64,000 bases of DNA, taken from Arthrobacter sp. 24S4-2. Lineage in GTDB: Bacteria; Actinomycetota; Actinomycetes; Actinomycetales; Micrococcaceae. The position numbers and the translations under genes are program-made. Under the pieces are notes generated by a model. It worked only from the letters and a program-made list of their open reading frames with translations. It was not told the origin of the DNA and did not search any database. Where the stretch lies: NCBI RefSeq assembly GCF_005280255.1, contig NZ_CP040018.1, forward strand, positions 434,001 to 498,000. Direction: 5' to 3'. The first letter of the stretch is position 1; every line of letters begins with the position of its first letter. This document shows, one piece after another, positions 44,470 through 54,270 of this stretch.

Positions 44470-46000
44470 CTACGCCATCTGGACCGTCCTGTCCTGTTGG
44501 CTGTCGGGACTGCTTTCACCTCCACCGATAATGGCGTCAGCGACGTGGGCTGAACGTCGGCGGGTCAACATCAGGGAATTAAAAATGTAGAGAGCGCCGC
44601 TGACAGTTCCCCCGAGGGCATAAAGCCGTGATTGGGGTGTCATGCTGTCGTCAAGAATGCGGCTGGTGGTTCGGTCCACCTCCAAACCGCCGAAGGGGTG
44701 CAAACGCGCCTGGCCGGAGCTGGTCAAAGCCTCAATGATTTGAACTGCAGTTGGCGGGATCCGACTACCCACCGCGGTGGCCGAGATGACTTTATCGACA
44801 GTTTGCGGTGGGTAGTCCTCCAGGCAAAGCTCGAACTGGCTGGTGCCTGTGGGCCGCACGGATTGAAGACCTCTGTGAACCCCAAGCTGACCGGCTTCCG
44901 CCATATCGACCAGTTCAAGTGCACGGCTTTGTGGTATCGGGGCAGCTAGGCCGGCCACAATCGACCTGAAGTTGGAGTGAAGGAACTGTTTATCATCCGG
45001 CCCCAGTAGGTACCACACGTCTTCGAATGTAGTGGCGAGGATTTGAAGGCCAGAGGGAGAGCGATCTCGCCGTCATCCACGCGATGGAGTTGGTCCCGAA
45101 GCCTTTCCAGACCGAAGCGCTGGGGAAACAGTTCCTGAAGCGGGCATCTCTTGAGGCGCCGGCCTCGCCGAATTCCCTCCACATCAGGTTGATCATGTCC
45201 CTCAGCTGGACGTGCCCGCGAGTAGGTCCATCCCGTCGTCGGGGCTCCCGTTGTTCAAGCCCTGCCAGCCGTTCAACGGCGTCGACCGTAAAGTGCCGCA
45301 ATTGGTATTCAAGCCGGGGACGACGCACCGGAGGCAGGAGGCCACCCCGGGAGACCATGGTAATCGGCCCTTGATGTCCCGAGGACTTAAGCGCGAGTAC
45401 CACGTCAATCGCAGCGAGGCCCGTGCCGACGATAGCGACCCGATCAGTGGCTCGGGTCTGGAGGACTGTCTTGCTCAGGGGATACGGAGATACCACAGCG
45501 CCTGGAACGCCTTGAAGCTGGTAAGGATCCGCGAACGTATTGGTACCCAGGCACATCACGGCATGGTCAAAGGAATAGCTCTGCGCACTCGTCTCGACGT
45601 GAACCTGGTTCTCTTCCATGCGGATACTGGTCACAGCTGACAGAACGTGGCGGAAATGCTCCATATCATTGGCCGCCTCGCAAGCCGCGTCCCGAAAGTA
45701 GAGTCCGACCATGGGGCGGGAAACGAAGGTGGAGCCAACTGGCTCCGCTACCTGATTTTTCCTCAGCCAATCCGAGATGTGATCCTCGTTCCAGTGCTGC
45801 GCCGACATGTCTGCTGCGTGCACGTTGGTAAGCGCCTCCGAAAGATCGGGAGCATAGTTTGGTCCACACCAGAGATCGGTGGACGGATCAAACACGGTCA
45901 CATCCAGTTGCTCGCCCGAACCCAAGACGGACCGGGACCGAAGCAGGCTATGCATAACGCAGACAGCTGTTGGGCCTCCGCCAATAAGTGCAATTCGCAT
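44470..46000 (-). CDS. FAD/NAD(P)-binding protein (FAD-NAD(P)-binding Pfam type), two frame breaks
   Basis: About 510 residues when joined. Starts MRIALIGGGPTAVCVMHSLL (dinucleotide motif GGGPTA), then WCGPNYAPDLSEALTNVHA and VAIVGTGLAAIDVVLAL, a second Rossmann motif. Single bases are missing near 45142-45144 (GGG) and near 45024-45027 (TTCGAA); restored, GASRDA joins PLQELFPQRFGLERL and SSPLH joins FEDVWYLLGPDDK. Relatives in this group act near amine or siderophore chemistry but the function is unclear. AAAGG lies 7 bases before ATG 46000. It follows the sigma-2 gene by 64 bases on the same strand and may be in its operon. Confidence 0.72.
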
Positions 46001-46064
46001 TTGTAACCTTTCAGGAATAGGGAAAGATCCAAGGGTGCTGGTCAGGTCGGCAATGCTTCGAGTG

Positions 46065-47453
46065 CTAGCCGCCTTGGCAAATAGATATGGCCGGGAGATC
46101 GACACACTCCGGCGGAGTCGGCGTGGGCGAGGGAGTTGCGGTGTCAGTTGGTGTTGCGGTGCCAGTTGGTTGGGGGGACGACGGCGTTGTCGGCTGGGGC
46201 GATGCCGTGGGAGTTGCCGTGGCAGACGGTGCGGGTGCCGCCGGCGCTGTTGGCTGGGGCGTTGGAGACGGCTCACCCGTTGGTGCTGCGACTTCGCTGC
46301 CCACGAAATCCGTCGGTGGTGCCGGGGAGATTTCCTGTGCCGGAACTTGCTGTGCAGGGATTTGTGCCGGTGACGGTGTTGCCTTCCTGTCGGGAAGCGT
46401 CGAGGTGGCCGTCGAAGGGATGGGGGGCACGACAGTCTGTCGTGGTGCAGCAGGTGATGAGGCCGTGCTGGACGGAGCCGTTGCTGGCTCCTGAGTCGTC
46501 GCCGCCTGCGTTCCCTGGGCTTGGTCGTTCACTGCCATAATCCCTGTGCCTGTGACAACGACTAATACCAGGCAGACCCCAGCAGCCCAGGCCGATTGTG
46601 GCGCCAGGCGGGTCAGCTGTAATGCCCGCCGACGGAACCATTTCACAAAGCGGTCCAATGTGGGTGTGTGACCTGACTCGGCAGCAGGCATCGCCAGAGG
46701 TGTGCCGAGGAACCACGGTCCGATAGCCCGGCGCATGGTCGACCTGACGTCACGCAGGTTTGCCAGGGCCATGGTGCATTTGAGGCATTCGTCAGAATGA
46801 TCGTCGAGACGGGACTGGTCCTTAGTTGAGAGGCTGCTGTCGATGGATTTTGCCAGCAGCGGCAGGGTCGGCCGGCATTCAGGATCCAGGGACGCCGAGA
46901 CATACTCTTCAAGGAAAGCCTGCCGCAGTCCTCGGCGTGCACGAATGGCTACTGCCGACACTGCGTTGGGCTCCACACCCAGGATGGGAGCCACCCGCCG
47001 CGGCGGCTCGCCCTCTACGTCAAGATGCCATAGCACTGTCTGCCAGCGCACAGGGAGTTTGGCGAACGCTGCGGCCGCCAGGGAGCGGTCGTCCGAGGAC
47101 AGGACTGCGTCATACCCCGGATCCTCGTGGGGTGTTGCTTCCATCTCGGCTGTAAGCATTTCTCGGGACTGTGCGGCCCAGTGATCGGCCGCGCAGGTCC
47201 GGATGGCGCGAAACAGGTAGGGGCGGAATGGTCCCTGTGGTCCGTTGCCCCGGTCAATTGCCGAGAAAACCTTCATAAATGCTTCTGAAGTGACATCCTC
47301 GGCGTCGAACTTGTTGCCAATGATTCGCTTGGCGAAGGCCAGGCCGGCGTCCCTATGGCGCGTGTAGAGCACTTCGATGAAGTCAGACTCCCCGGCCCGG
47401 GCGGAGGCCAGCAGCAGTTCCTCGTCCGATACATCCACACTGTTCGTACTCAT
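46065..47453 (-). CDS. ECF-like sigma factor fused to anti-sigma-like, membrane and Pro/Thr-rich domains (paralogue 2)
   Basis: 462 residues. Region 2: YTRHRDAGLAFAKRIIGNKFDAEDVTSEAF and PFRPYLFRAIRTCAADHW (cores DAEDVTSEAFMKVFSA, FRAIRTCAADHW). Region 4: FAKLPVRWQTVLWHLDVEG and NAVSAVAIRARRGLRQAFL. ZAS-like: LDDHSDECLKCTMALA. One membrane segment (SAWAAGVCLVLVVVTGTGI, about residue 285) is followed by a 150-residue Ser/Thr/Pro/Ala tail that should lie outside the cell and ends PPECVDLPAISICQGG with two Cys. A membrane-tethered sigma factor able to sense the envelope is suggested. Promoter copy D lies about 190 bases upstream. Confidence 0.83.
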   Translation of the reverse strand: MSTNSVDVSDEELLLASARAGESDFIEVLYTRHRDAGLAFAKRIIGNKFDAEDVTSEAFMKVFSAIDRGNGPQGPFRPYLFRAIRTCAADHWAAQSREMLTAEMEATPHEDPGYDAVLSSDDRSLAAAAFAKLPVRWQTVLWHLDVEGEPPRRVAPILGVEPNAVSAVAIRARRGLRQAFLEEYVSASLDPECRPTLPLLAKSIDSSLSTKDQSRLDDHSDECLKCTMALANLRDVRSTMRRAIGPWFLGTPLAMPAAESGHTPTLDRFVKWFRRRALQLTRLAPQSAWAAGVCLVLVVVTGTGIMAVNDQAQGTQAATTQEPATAPSSTASSPAAPRQTVVPPIPSTATSTLPDRKATPSPAQIPAQQVPAQEISPAPPTDFVGSEVAAPTGEPSPTPQPTAPAAPAPSATATPTASPQPTTPSSPQPTGTATPTDTATPSPTPTPPECVDLPAISICQGG

Positions 47454-47574
47454 CCCGGGACTACCTGGATGGCAGCTATTCTCACTGACCTGATGTCGCA
47501 GTTTCCGGGACGTCCCCGAGTTCCTGTCATACCGCCACTTACCTTCCAAGCGTCTTCAGTCGGGCTACGATCGC

Positions 47575-47734
47575 CTAAGCGCTTAGATGAAAGCGCCGGA
47601 AACCTCTGAACCCAAAAGGACGGCCCACCCCGACCGTCATAGTACTTACCGTGCCCGGCACGAATCATGACGCGGGAACGCATGTGATTTACACCACAGT
47701 CAAGGATCGGGGATAAGTCCCGTTAGCGCTAACG
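47575..47734. promoter_or_regulatory. Two perfect palindromes in the sigma-2 / DUF4190 divergent gap
   Basis: CTAAGCGCTTAG (47575-47586, 12 bp) and CGTTAGCGCTAACG (47721-47734, 14 bp) are both perfect, with the related core TAGCGCTA or AAGCGCTT. They flank promoter copy D. Symmetry with a central GC step is typical of LacI-family operators, but no LacI gene is nearby. The 500-base gap 47454-47955 holds these, copies C and D and no gene. Confidence 0.45.
47646..47673 (-). promoter_or_regulatory. Two-block promoter-like signal, copy D
   Basis: Minus strand: GCGTCATGA (one change from consensus), 15 bases, GTAA (47649-47646), upstream of the sigma-2 gene. Divergent partner of copy C. Confidence 0.65.
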
Positions 47735-47833
47735 TGACAAATCTTGTAACAACGTTTATCACGAAGCGCTGGCTCGACAGGAAGAATGTTTCTGTTACTT
47801 GTATTTGTCCAGCAGGGACTGCTGCTGGGCCCA

Positions 47834-47861
47834 CCGTCACGATCCGTCCGAACGCAGGTAA
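47834..47861 (+). promoter_or_regulatory. Two-block promoter-like signal, copy C
   Basis: CCGTCACGA (one change from consensus), 15 bases, GTAA (47858-47861), 94 bases before the DUF4190 gene. Confidence 0.65.
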
Positions 47862-47955
47862 CAGTGCATGTGGGGGATTCGCAATGCGCCGTGACAGCAG
47901 CATGACCAGGACCCTCCCGCGCAAACCAGCGAATCAACCCTTACGAGAGGCAAGC

Positions 47956-48297
47956 ATGACTCAGCCTGACATTGACCAGCAGCTTCCGGCCCCGCAGCAG
48001 TACGAACAGTCGGCACCGCCCTACTACGGCCAGAATTCCCCCGAGTCCGTCCAGGGTGCAGAGTACGAGCGGAAAGCCACGACGTATGCCGTGATCGGGC
48101 TGTTCGTCCTTGGTTTCGTTTTCGGGCCAATGGCAATCGTGAACGCGAACCGCGCCCAGGCGCTGGGCACTCGGGCCACCCTGGGCAAAGTGATGGGCTG
48201 GTGCGTCACCATCTCTTCGTACCTGTTTGTAGTCCTTTTCATCATCTTCGCCCTCGTCGGCGCCGCCACCGCCGGCAGCATGCACAAGGACTACTAA
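47956..48297 (+). CDS. DUF4190-type small membrane protein
   Basis: 113 residues: a Gln/Pro/Tyr-rich cytoplasmic start (about 1-40) and two membrane segments, TYAVIGLFVLGFVFGPMAI and WCVTISSYLFVVLFIIFAL, linked by a loop with NRAQALGTRATLGK. ATG has GAGAGG 6 bases upstream. Promoter copy C precedes it and a strong terminator follows. The last 150 bases plus the terminator recur in decayed form at 53437-53657. Confidence 0.75.
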   Translation: MTQPDIDQQLPAPQQYEQSAPPYYGQNSPESVQGAEYERKATTYAVIGLFVLGFVFGPMAIVNANRAQALGTRATLGKVMGWCVTISSYLFVVLFIIFALVGAATAGSMHKDY

Positions 48298-48324
48298 AGA
48301 GCCGGTCCACGCCGCCCAGAGAAG

Positions 48325-48369
48325 AGCAGCCCCGCACGCTTCCCCAGGAAACGTGCGGGGGCTGCTTTT
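48325..48369 (+). terminator. Rho-independent terminator after the DUF4190 gene
   Basis: AGCAGCCCCGCACG pairs with CGTGCGGGGGCTGCT (one bulged G) and TTTT follows. A near-identical terminator occurs at 53614-53657. Confidence 0.9.
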
Positions 48370-48412
48370 GCTTTGCGAGGCCCCGGTGAGGTCACACAGG
48401 CTGCTGACGTGA

Positions 48413-49594
48413 CTAGCGGGCGAGCGACGGTTGTTGCATGGCGGTAGCGACGGCGCCAAGGATTTCTGCGCTCGGTCGCAGCCCGCTTGTCAGCACGGTC
48501 ACGGCTTCGGCGCTGACCGGAAGGGCGTATCGGTCGATGGACTCGCGAACGCCGGCCGCGAAGGGCCCGCCCGCAGAGCCGAGTTCCCCGCCTAAGACAA
48601 TGGCGGCGGGATTGAGAGTGTTGACGATGTCGGCCAGCACGATTCCAATGGTGCGGCCGGCGTCGGTGATGACTCGGGCCGCGGCTGGAATGGATGCAAT
48701 TTCCGCAAGAGTGGGAAGCTCGGCATGATTGCCGTACAGCTTTCCGGGTGGGAGGACCTGTGAAAGCTGCTTGCGGACCTCATCGACGGAGACAAGGGTT
48801 TCCAGGCAGCCGCGGTTGCCGCACCGGCATAAATTCGTTGCTCCCTGAAGAGTGGTATGACCGATCTCGCCAGCGATGCCGATAGACCCGCGATATGTCT
48901 TGCCCGCCAGGACGAGTCCCGCGCCGATGCCGTGGGAGGCCTTGATGTAGAGGAAGTCGTCCAGCCGTCTTGCTGCCCCGAAAGTGTGCTCTCCACGAGC
49001 CCCCATGTCAGCATCGTTGGCCACGGCCACCGGATGACCGAATCGCCGGCTGAGTTCGACCTCGGGACAGAGGCCTATCCAATCGCTCAGGATTGTAGGG
49101 CCACGCACTATGCGGGTCCGCGTATCGAGAACGCCGGGGATCCCGGCTGCAATGCCGGTGATATCGCCTGCGTCATGCCCTGCCGTCGCCAGCGCCTCAT
49201 GGGCCATGACGACCGCGATATCGAGTGCGCGTTTCGGTTCTCCGTCGACGTCCAGGAGCCTTGTCGAGTCGGCGAGCACCTCACCGAGCAGGTTCGCGAC
49301 GGCGACCGCGACGTGCCCGTGCCCGAAATCGAGGGCCAAGACAATTCCCTCCCGGCGCCGCGGGACCAGGACCGTAGCAGGCCGTCCGGGCCCGCTCTGC
49401 TCCTCCTCCGGGGGCGCCTGCTCGAGGATGAGTCCGTCCTCGAGAAGGGAAGCCACTGTGCTGCCGACTGCACTGCGGGATAACCCCGTCAGCTGGGTCA
49501 GCTCAGCACGCGTGGTGAGGCCACGTTCCGTCAGCACGCCGAGTACGTGTTCGGCCGTTCGACGCTTGCGGGCCGACGACAAAGAGGAATCCAC
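48413..49594 (-). CDS. ROK-family transcriptional repressor (NagC/XylR type)
   Basis: 393 residues: N-terminal winged helix (about 10-65; LTTRAELTQLTGLSRSAVGSTV, core LTQLTGLSRSAVG) and a ROK sugar-binding domain with LALDFGHGHVAVAVAN, GHTTLQG and the intact zinc motif CRCGNRGCLE. It probably represses the divergent GH3 beta-glucosidase and is released by a sugar. GTG start after AAGGACC. The dyad at 49630-49650 lies in the shared gap. Confidence 0.88.
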   Translation of the reverse strand: MDSSLSSARKRRTAEHVLGVLTERGLTTRAELTQLTGLSRSAVGSTVASLLEDGLILEQAPPEEEQSGPGRPATVLVPRRREGIVLALDFGHGHVAVAVANLLGEVLADSTRLLDVDGEPKRALDIAVVMAHEALATAGHDAGDITGIAAGIPGVLDTRTRIVRGPTILSDWIGLCPEVELSRRFGHPVAVANDADMGARGEHTFGAARRLDDFLYIKASHGIGAGLVLAGKTYRGSIGIAGEIGHTTLQGATNLCRCGNRGCLETLVSVDEVRKQLSQVLPPGKLYGNHAELPTLAEIASIPAAARVITDAGRTIGIVLADIVNTLNPAAIVLGGELGSAGGPFAAGVRESIDRYALPVSAEAVTVLTSGLRPSAEILGAVATAMQQPSLAR

Positions 49595-49629
49595 TAGAGG
49601 TCCTTCGAGTTGGGAGGAACGTCACATAA

Positions 49630-49650
49630 TTTTGCCATAAAAAGGCAAAA
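49630..49650. promoter_or_regulatory. Probable operator of the ROK repressor
   Basis: TTTTGCC (49630-49636) and GGCAAAA (49644-49650) form a perfect 7-bp dyad with a 7-base AT-only spacer, 36 bases upstream of the repressor start and 160 before the GH3 gene. Confidence 0.6.
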
Positions 49651-49809
49651 ATGCGGTCTAATCTTTCCTCTTGACGGCAATAACGCTTGCCAAATATGCT
49701 AACCCCCGAACCATCAATGCGCATAGCTTTTGTGGATCCGTGTGCTCTAAGCGCATAAATCCGGTCGTGAAGACGCGTCCGGAGGAGACAACAATGAGGA
49801 TGTGTCTAC

Positions 49810-52800
49810 ATGAAGGTCAGATCGAAACCTTTCCGATTAATGGCGACGGTAGCGGGTGCGGCAATCGCCTCGTGTACGCTGCTTGCGCCTGCCCAGGCAG
49901 CGTTTGCTGACACCGCACAACCGTGGATGGACAAAACCCAGTCCCCGGCTCAGCGTGCCGGAGAGCTTCTCGCGGCGATGACGCTCCCGGAGAAAGTCAA
50001 CATGCTCCACGGCGTTGACACATCCCAGTCACCGATACCCACCATCGGGTACATTCCGCCCATTCCGCGGCTGAAAGTCCCGGGCCTGACTATGACTGAC
50101 GGACCCGTTGGTATTCGCACAGGTGCGGACAAGAGCACGCAGCTCCCCTCAGCCTCCGCCGCGGCAGCCAGCTTCGACCCCGAGGTGACTAAGAAGTTTG
50201 GTGCCGTGCTCGGCGCCGATGCCCGCGCCCTTGGGCAGCAGCAGCTCTTCGGCCCGGGACAGAACATTCAGCGCGTCCCCACCAACGGCCGGAACTTCGA
50301 GTACTACAGCGAGGATCCCTTCCTCTCGGGCACCTTGGCTGGTGCGAATGTCCAGGGCATCCAGGACCAGGGCGTGATCGCCACAGTGAAGCATTACGTG
50401 GGCAACAACCAGGAGACCGATCGCACGACCGTGTCAGCCAACATGGATGACCGGACGCTTCACGAGATCTACGAAAAGAACTTCGCCGTGGCTATCGCCG
50501 GCGGGGACCCCGGCTCGGTCATGTGTTCGTACAACAAGATCAACAATGTGTACGCCTGCGACAACAGCGACACCCTCGGTTCACTGCGTTCACAGCTGGG
50601 TTTCACGGGTTTTGTGGTTTCGGACTACCCGGCTACCCATGCCACGACCTCGATCGCTGACGGGCTCAACGTCGAACTGCCGACCGGCGTCTTCTTCACC
50701 CAAGCCAATGTCGAGGCGGCACTTGCGAAGGGACAGATAACGCAGGCGGACATTGACAACCGCGTTCGCGAAACACTGACGGTCCTTTTCAAATTCGGAC
50801 TGTTCGACCGTGACGGCATGGCCCGAAGCGCAATCGACGAAGCCTCTGACAACGCCGCCGCCCAGAGCATTGAAACCCAGAGCGCTGTGCTGCTGCAGAA
50901 CGACAAGGGCGTTCTGCCCCTAGGCTCCTCGACCCAGAAGATCGCCGTCATCGGTGCCCCGGCGAAAAACTCCGCAAAGGGCGACGGGAGCAGCAAGGTC
51001 GATCCTCTCTCGGTAGACAACGCATACGACGCCATCGTCTCTCGTGCCGGGTCATCAGCCTCAGTCTCGTACGTTGACGGTTCCGACGCTGACCAGGCAG
51101 CTGCGGCCGCGAAATCCGCCGATGTCGCCCTGGTGTTCGTCAAGGACGACGAGTCTGAAGGCGGCGACCGTCCGTCACTGGCACTGCCCGGAACTCAGGA
51201 CGCGCTGATCAGCGCGGTCGCCGCCGCGAATCCCCGCACGGTTGTCGTGCTTCAGACAGGCTCGGCAGTGTTGATGCCCTGGGTGAAAAACGTGCAGGGC
51301 GTTCTGCAGACCTGGTACCCCGGAGCCCGCGGCGGCGCAGCCACCGCCCAGCTCCTGTGGGGTGACGTAAACCCGTCCGGCAAGCTCCCCCAGACCTGGC
51401 CCGCGACCGACAAGCAAACGCCGGCGAACACCCAGGCCCAGTACCCCGGTATCAACGACGAGGGGTCCTATTCCGAGGGCATCTACGTCGGTTACCGCTG
51501 GTACGACAAGAACAAGGAAACCCCGCTCTTCCCCTTCGGTTACGGGCTCTCCTACACCGGCTTCCGCTACAGCGGGCTGACCCTCGACCACACCTCCGGG
51601 AAATCGGATGACCCGGTGACCGTGTCCTTCGACGTCACCAACACCGGGGACCGGGCAGGTGCCGAAGCGCCCCAGCTATACGTCAGCAAGCCGGGCACCC
51701 TGGCAGAAACGGCGCCGAAGGAACTGGGCGCCTTCGGCAAGGTCCAGCTCGCACCGCACGAGACCAAGAAGGTCACCCTCACGGTCAACCCGCGGGAGCT
51801 GTCCTACTGGGACAGTGCAGCGCAGGCATTCACTGTCCAGAACGGCACTTACACGCTCGCTGTCGGCGGCTCCTCATCGTCCTTGCCGCTGAGCACCAAG
51901 TACGACGTGAAGAAGACCGACGGCCCCGTTCGCGCAGAGGTCTCGGGTCTGCCCGGCATCGTTGAACCCGGTAAGACCTACACGGTGACGACGAAGGTCA
52001 GCAACGTTTCCGACTCCAGCCTCACCTCCGCCGCGCTCAACGTGTCCGCGGCTGCAGGCTGGTCCGTTACTCCGGCCAACCAGAACCTGGGAACCATCCC
52101 TGCCGGACGCGGGACGACACAGACTTTCACGGTCGCAATACCGGCAGACGCCAAGCCGGGCACGTCGGACTTCTCGGTCACGCTGACGGGGAAGGTGAAC
52201 GGCAAGGACAGGTCGGTCACCCAGACACAACATCCTGTCGTGCCCTACGCTTCGATGGCCGCGGCGGCAGACACGGTCGGCGTGGCAGACACGGGCAACT
52301 CCGCCGCCGGCAACTTCGACGGAAGCGGCTACAGCTATTCAACCCAGAGTCTCGCCGCCGACGGCGTGACCCCGGGTGGCACGGTAGCCGTTGGCACAGC
52401 CAAGACGGTATTCCCCTCGCAGGCGCCCGGAACACCGAACGCGGTCAGCGCATCGGGACAGGTCATCAAGGCAAGCGGAACAGGCAAGTCGCTCGTCGTG
52501 CTCGGTGCGGCGCACAACGGCTCAGCCCGCGGCTGGCTCACAGCTACCTTCACCGACGGCACTTCAGCCCAGGCCCCGATCGACTTCTCCGACTGGTACA
52601 GCAACGCATCGACCGGCCTGAGCAGCATTGTCGCGACCGACCCTGGAACCCGGCAGCCGGCGGTGGCGAACATGATGTGAGTATCTACGGCGAGGTGTAC
52701 CCCCTGCCGCAGGGCAAGACGCTGTCTTACATCACGATGCCTTCTGTGGGAAACATGAAGCTGTTCTCTGTCAGCACAGATAACCCCGGCCCGCTGCCGC

Positions 52801-53360
52801 CAGCCCCTGCCGCCCAGTCCATCGCCTCTGCCGTCAACAACGTGGCCGTATCCGATGACTCGAACCCCGGAGCCGGCGATTTCGACGGCTCGGGCAACAG
52901 CTACTCAGCGGGCGCGTTGGCCAAGTACGGCATCACCGCAGGCGGCAAGGTCACTGTCGACGGGGCACAGCTTACGTTCCCGTCCCAGAGCCCCGGCACT
53001 GCCAACGCAGTGGCATCGCAGGGTCAGACGCTCAGCGTCGACGGCTCCGGACACAAGATCACTCTGCTCACGGCCGCCAACAACGGTGACATCCTGGGCT
53101 TCCTTCGGGTCAACTACACCGACGGCAGCAGTGAGCAGTTCCCGATCGAAGTCGCTGACTGGTACAGCAGCAACCCAGCACCTGGTGGAAGCCTGGTGGC
53201 GACCACCGTATGGAACCAGCGGCCAGGGAACAACACACCCCACACTGTGGGCCTCTACGGACTGACCGTCGACACCGGAGCATCCAACGGGAAGACCATC
53301 GCGTCCATCACGCTCCCGAGCGATGGCCGACTGAAGGTATTCTCCGCCGCAGTGCACTAG
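49810..53360 (+). CDS. Secreted GH3 beta-glucosidase with two repeated C-terminal domains, one frame break
   Basis: About 1,183 residues when joined. Signal peptide (1-33), GH3 N-domain with nucleophile Asp272 in GFVVSDYPATHA and substrate residues KHYVGNNQETDRTT, GH3 C-domain (about 355-560; GEDR-type loop VKDDESEGGDRPS, PQTWPATDKQ), fibronectin-like domain, NEW3-like domain (about 700-810), then two homologous 170-residue tail modules, each with a GDFDGSGNSYSA or GNFDGSGYSYST opening and an ADWYSS or SDWYSN core. One base is missing at about 52676, just after the first module; restored, MM continues as VSIYGEVYPLP. The Asp is followed by Tyr instead of the usual Trp. Removes terminal beta-linked sugars outside the cell; regulated by the divergent ROK repressor. 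Confidence 0.85.
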
Positions 53361-53436
53361 AAACCCTCCGAGGTCCATGCGCGCCGGCCCGGCAGTCGCG
53401 TGAAATACCGACTGCCGGGCCGGTTCGCGCTAGGCA

Positions 53437-53657
53437 GGCCGCGCCCAGGCACTGGGCACTCGGGCCACCCTGGGCGAAGTGATGGGCTGGTGTGTCACCA
53501 TCTCGTCGTACCTGGTGGTAGTCGGTTTCCTCATCGTCATGATTACCAGCGCTGCCATCGCCGGCAGCATGCACAAGGACAACGAAAGAACCCGTCCACG
53601 CCACCCAAAGAAAAGCAGCCCCCGCTCGTTTCACCAGGAAACGTGCGGGGGCTGCTT
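53437..53657 (+). pseudogene. Decayed copy of the DUF4190 gene 3' end and its terminator
   Basis: Reads AQALGTRATLGEVMGWCVTI (then SSYLVVVGFLIVMI) and IAGSMHKDN, matching residues about 65-112 of the 47956-48297 gene. The homology continues through the spacer into the AGCAGCC...GGCTGCT terminator (53614-53657). The 5' half is absent. It sits directly behind the GH3 gene, whose transcript it probably ends. Confidence 0.75.
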
Positions 53658-53673
53658 TACGTCGAGGCTCTTT

Positions 53674-53776
53674 GGGAAGTGCTGCTGGAAGCAGGAACGT
53701 CCTACAGCTCGATCGAGCCGCCACAACCGCTTGGCCACCCGTTCCAGCTCGGCTGGCCAAACGGCGTGACACACGC
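53674..53776 (-). pseudogene. Decayed copy of the nucleotidyltransferase gene 3' end
   Basis: On the minus strand CVTPFG then WPAELERVAKRLW matches the end of the 35103-35901 gene (WPTELEQAAKRLW), and the match runs on through the stop into the trailer (TTCCTGCTTCCAGCAGCAC). The conserved non-coding trailer indicates a copied DNA segment, in opposite orientation to the parent. Confidence 0.65.
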
Positions 53777-53868
53777 CGGAGCTCGGGTTCCTCCTGCTGG
53801 GCCCGGTGCTGCTCACCGGTGGAGCAGGTGTCCTGATCCTGCGCCTCCGTACACGGGCAAACGGGTAG
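53773..53868 (+). pseudogene. Remnant of a sortase-anchored protein tail
   Basis: Encodes TPELGFLLLGPVLLTGGAG and VLILRLRTRANG then TAG, which matches the membrane and basic tail of the giant surface protein (GFLVLGLVLLIGGAGALFL, RRRTRADG). Only the tail survives, fused to the inverted nucleotidyltransferase fragment. Confidence 0.7.
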
Positions 53869-53967
53869 CTGAACAAAGCTTCCTGGACTGAATAGCGGCC
53901 GAAGAAGCAGGCCCTTCCGATTCCCCGTTAGCGCAAGAGAGATCTCCACCACGTTCGGCTCCAACGG

Positions 53968-53995
53968 GCGTCACGATTCGTCTACCGCCCAGTAG
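53968..53995 (+). promoter_or_regulatory. Two-block promoter-like signal, copy E
   Basis: GCGTCACGA (53968-53976), 15 bases, GTAG (53992-53995). The next gene, sigma-3, starts 275 bases on, with two hairpins between. Confidence 0.6.
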
Positions 53996-54075
53996 AACTT
54001 GTGCCCGGGTTGCCCGGCGCTGGCCTATGTACGCACGGGGACTGCGTTTTCGGGCCGGCGTCTTGTGCCAGGGTA

Positions 54076-54173
54076 GCGCACCGAATGTTCCCCCAATGAG
54101 CCGGTGCGCTGGCCTGCTGCTTCCCGGCAGCGGGCATTTGCGTGGCCGGTCACTGCTTACCGGCCGGCCACGC
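54076..54173. repeat. Two strong hairpins in the leader of sigma-3
   Basis: GCGCACCG (54076-54083) pairs with CGGTGCGC (54102-54109), and GCGTGGCCGG (54140-54149) pairs with CCGGCCACGC (54164-54173); both are perfect. No T-run follows either, so they are not standard terminators. They may shape the long leader between copy E and the sigma-3 GTG. Confidence 0.5.
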
Positions 54174-54270
54174 AATCTCCTCCCGGTCCAAGGAAGTAGC
54201 CATAGAACCCGCAAACCCCGCCGCAGCGCAACATCGCGGGTAGCCAGAGACGCCGGACGCGGCGGACAAG

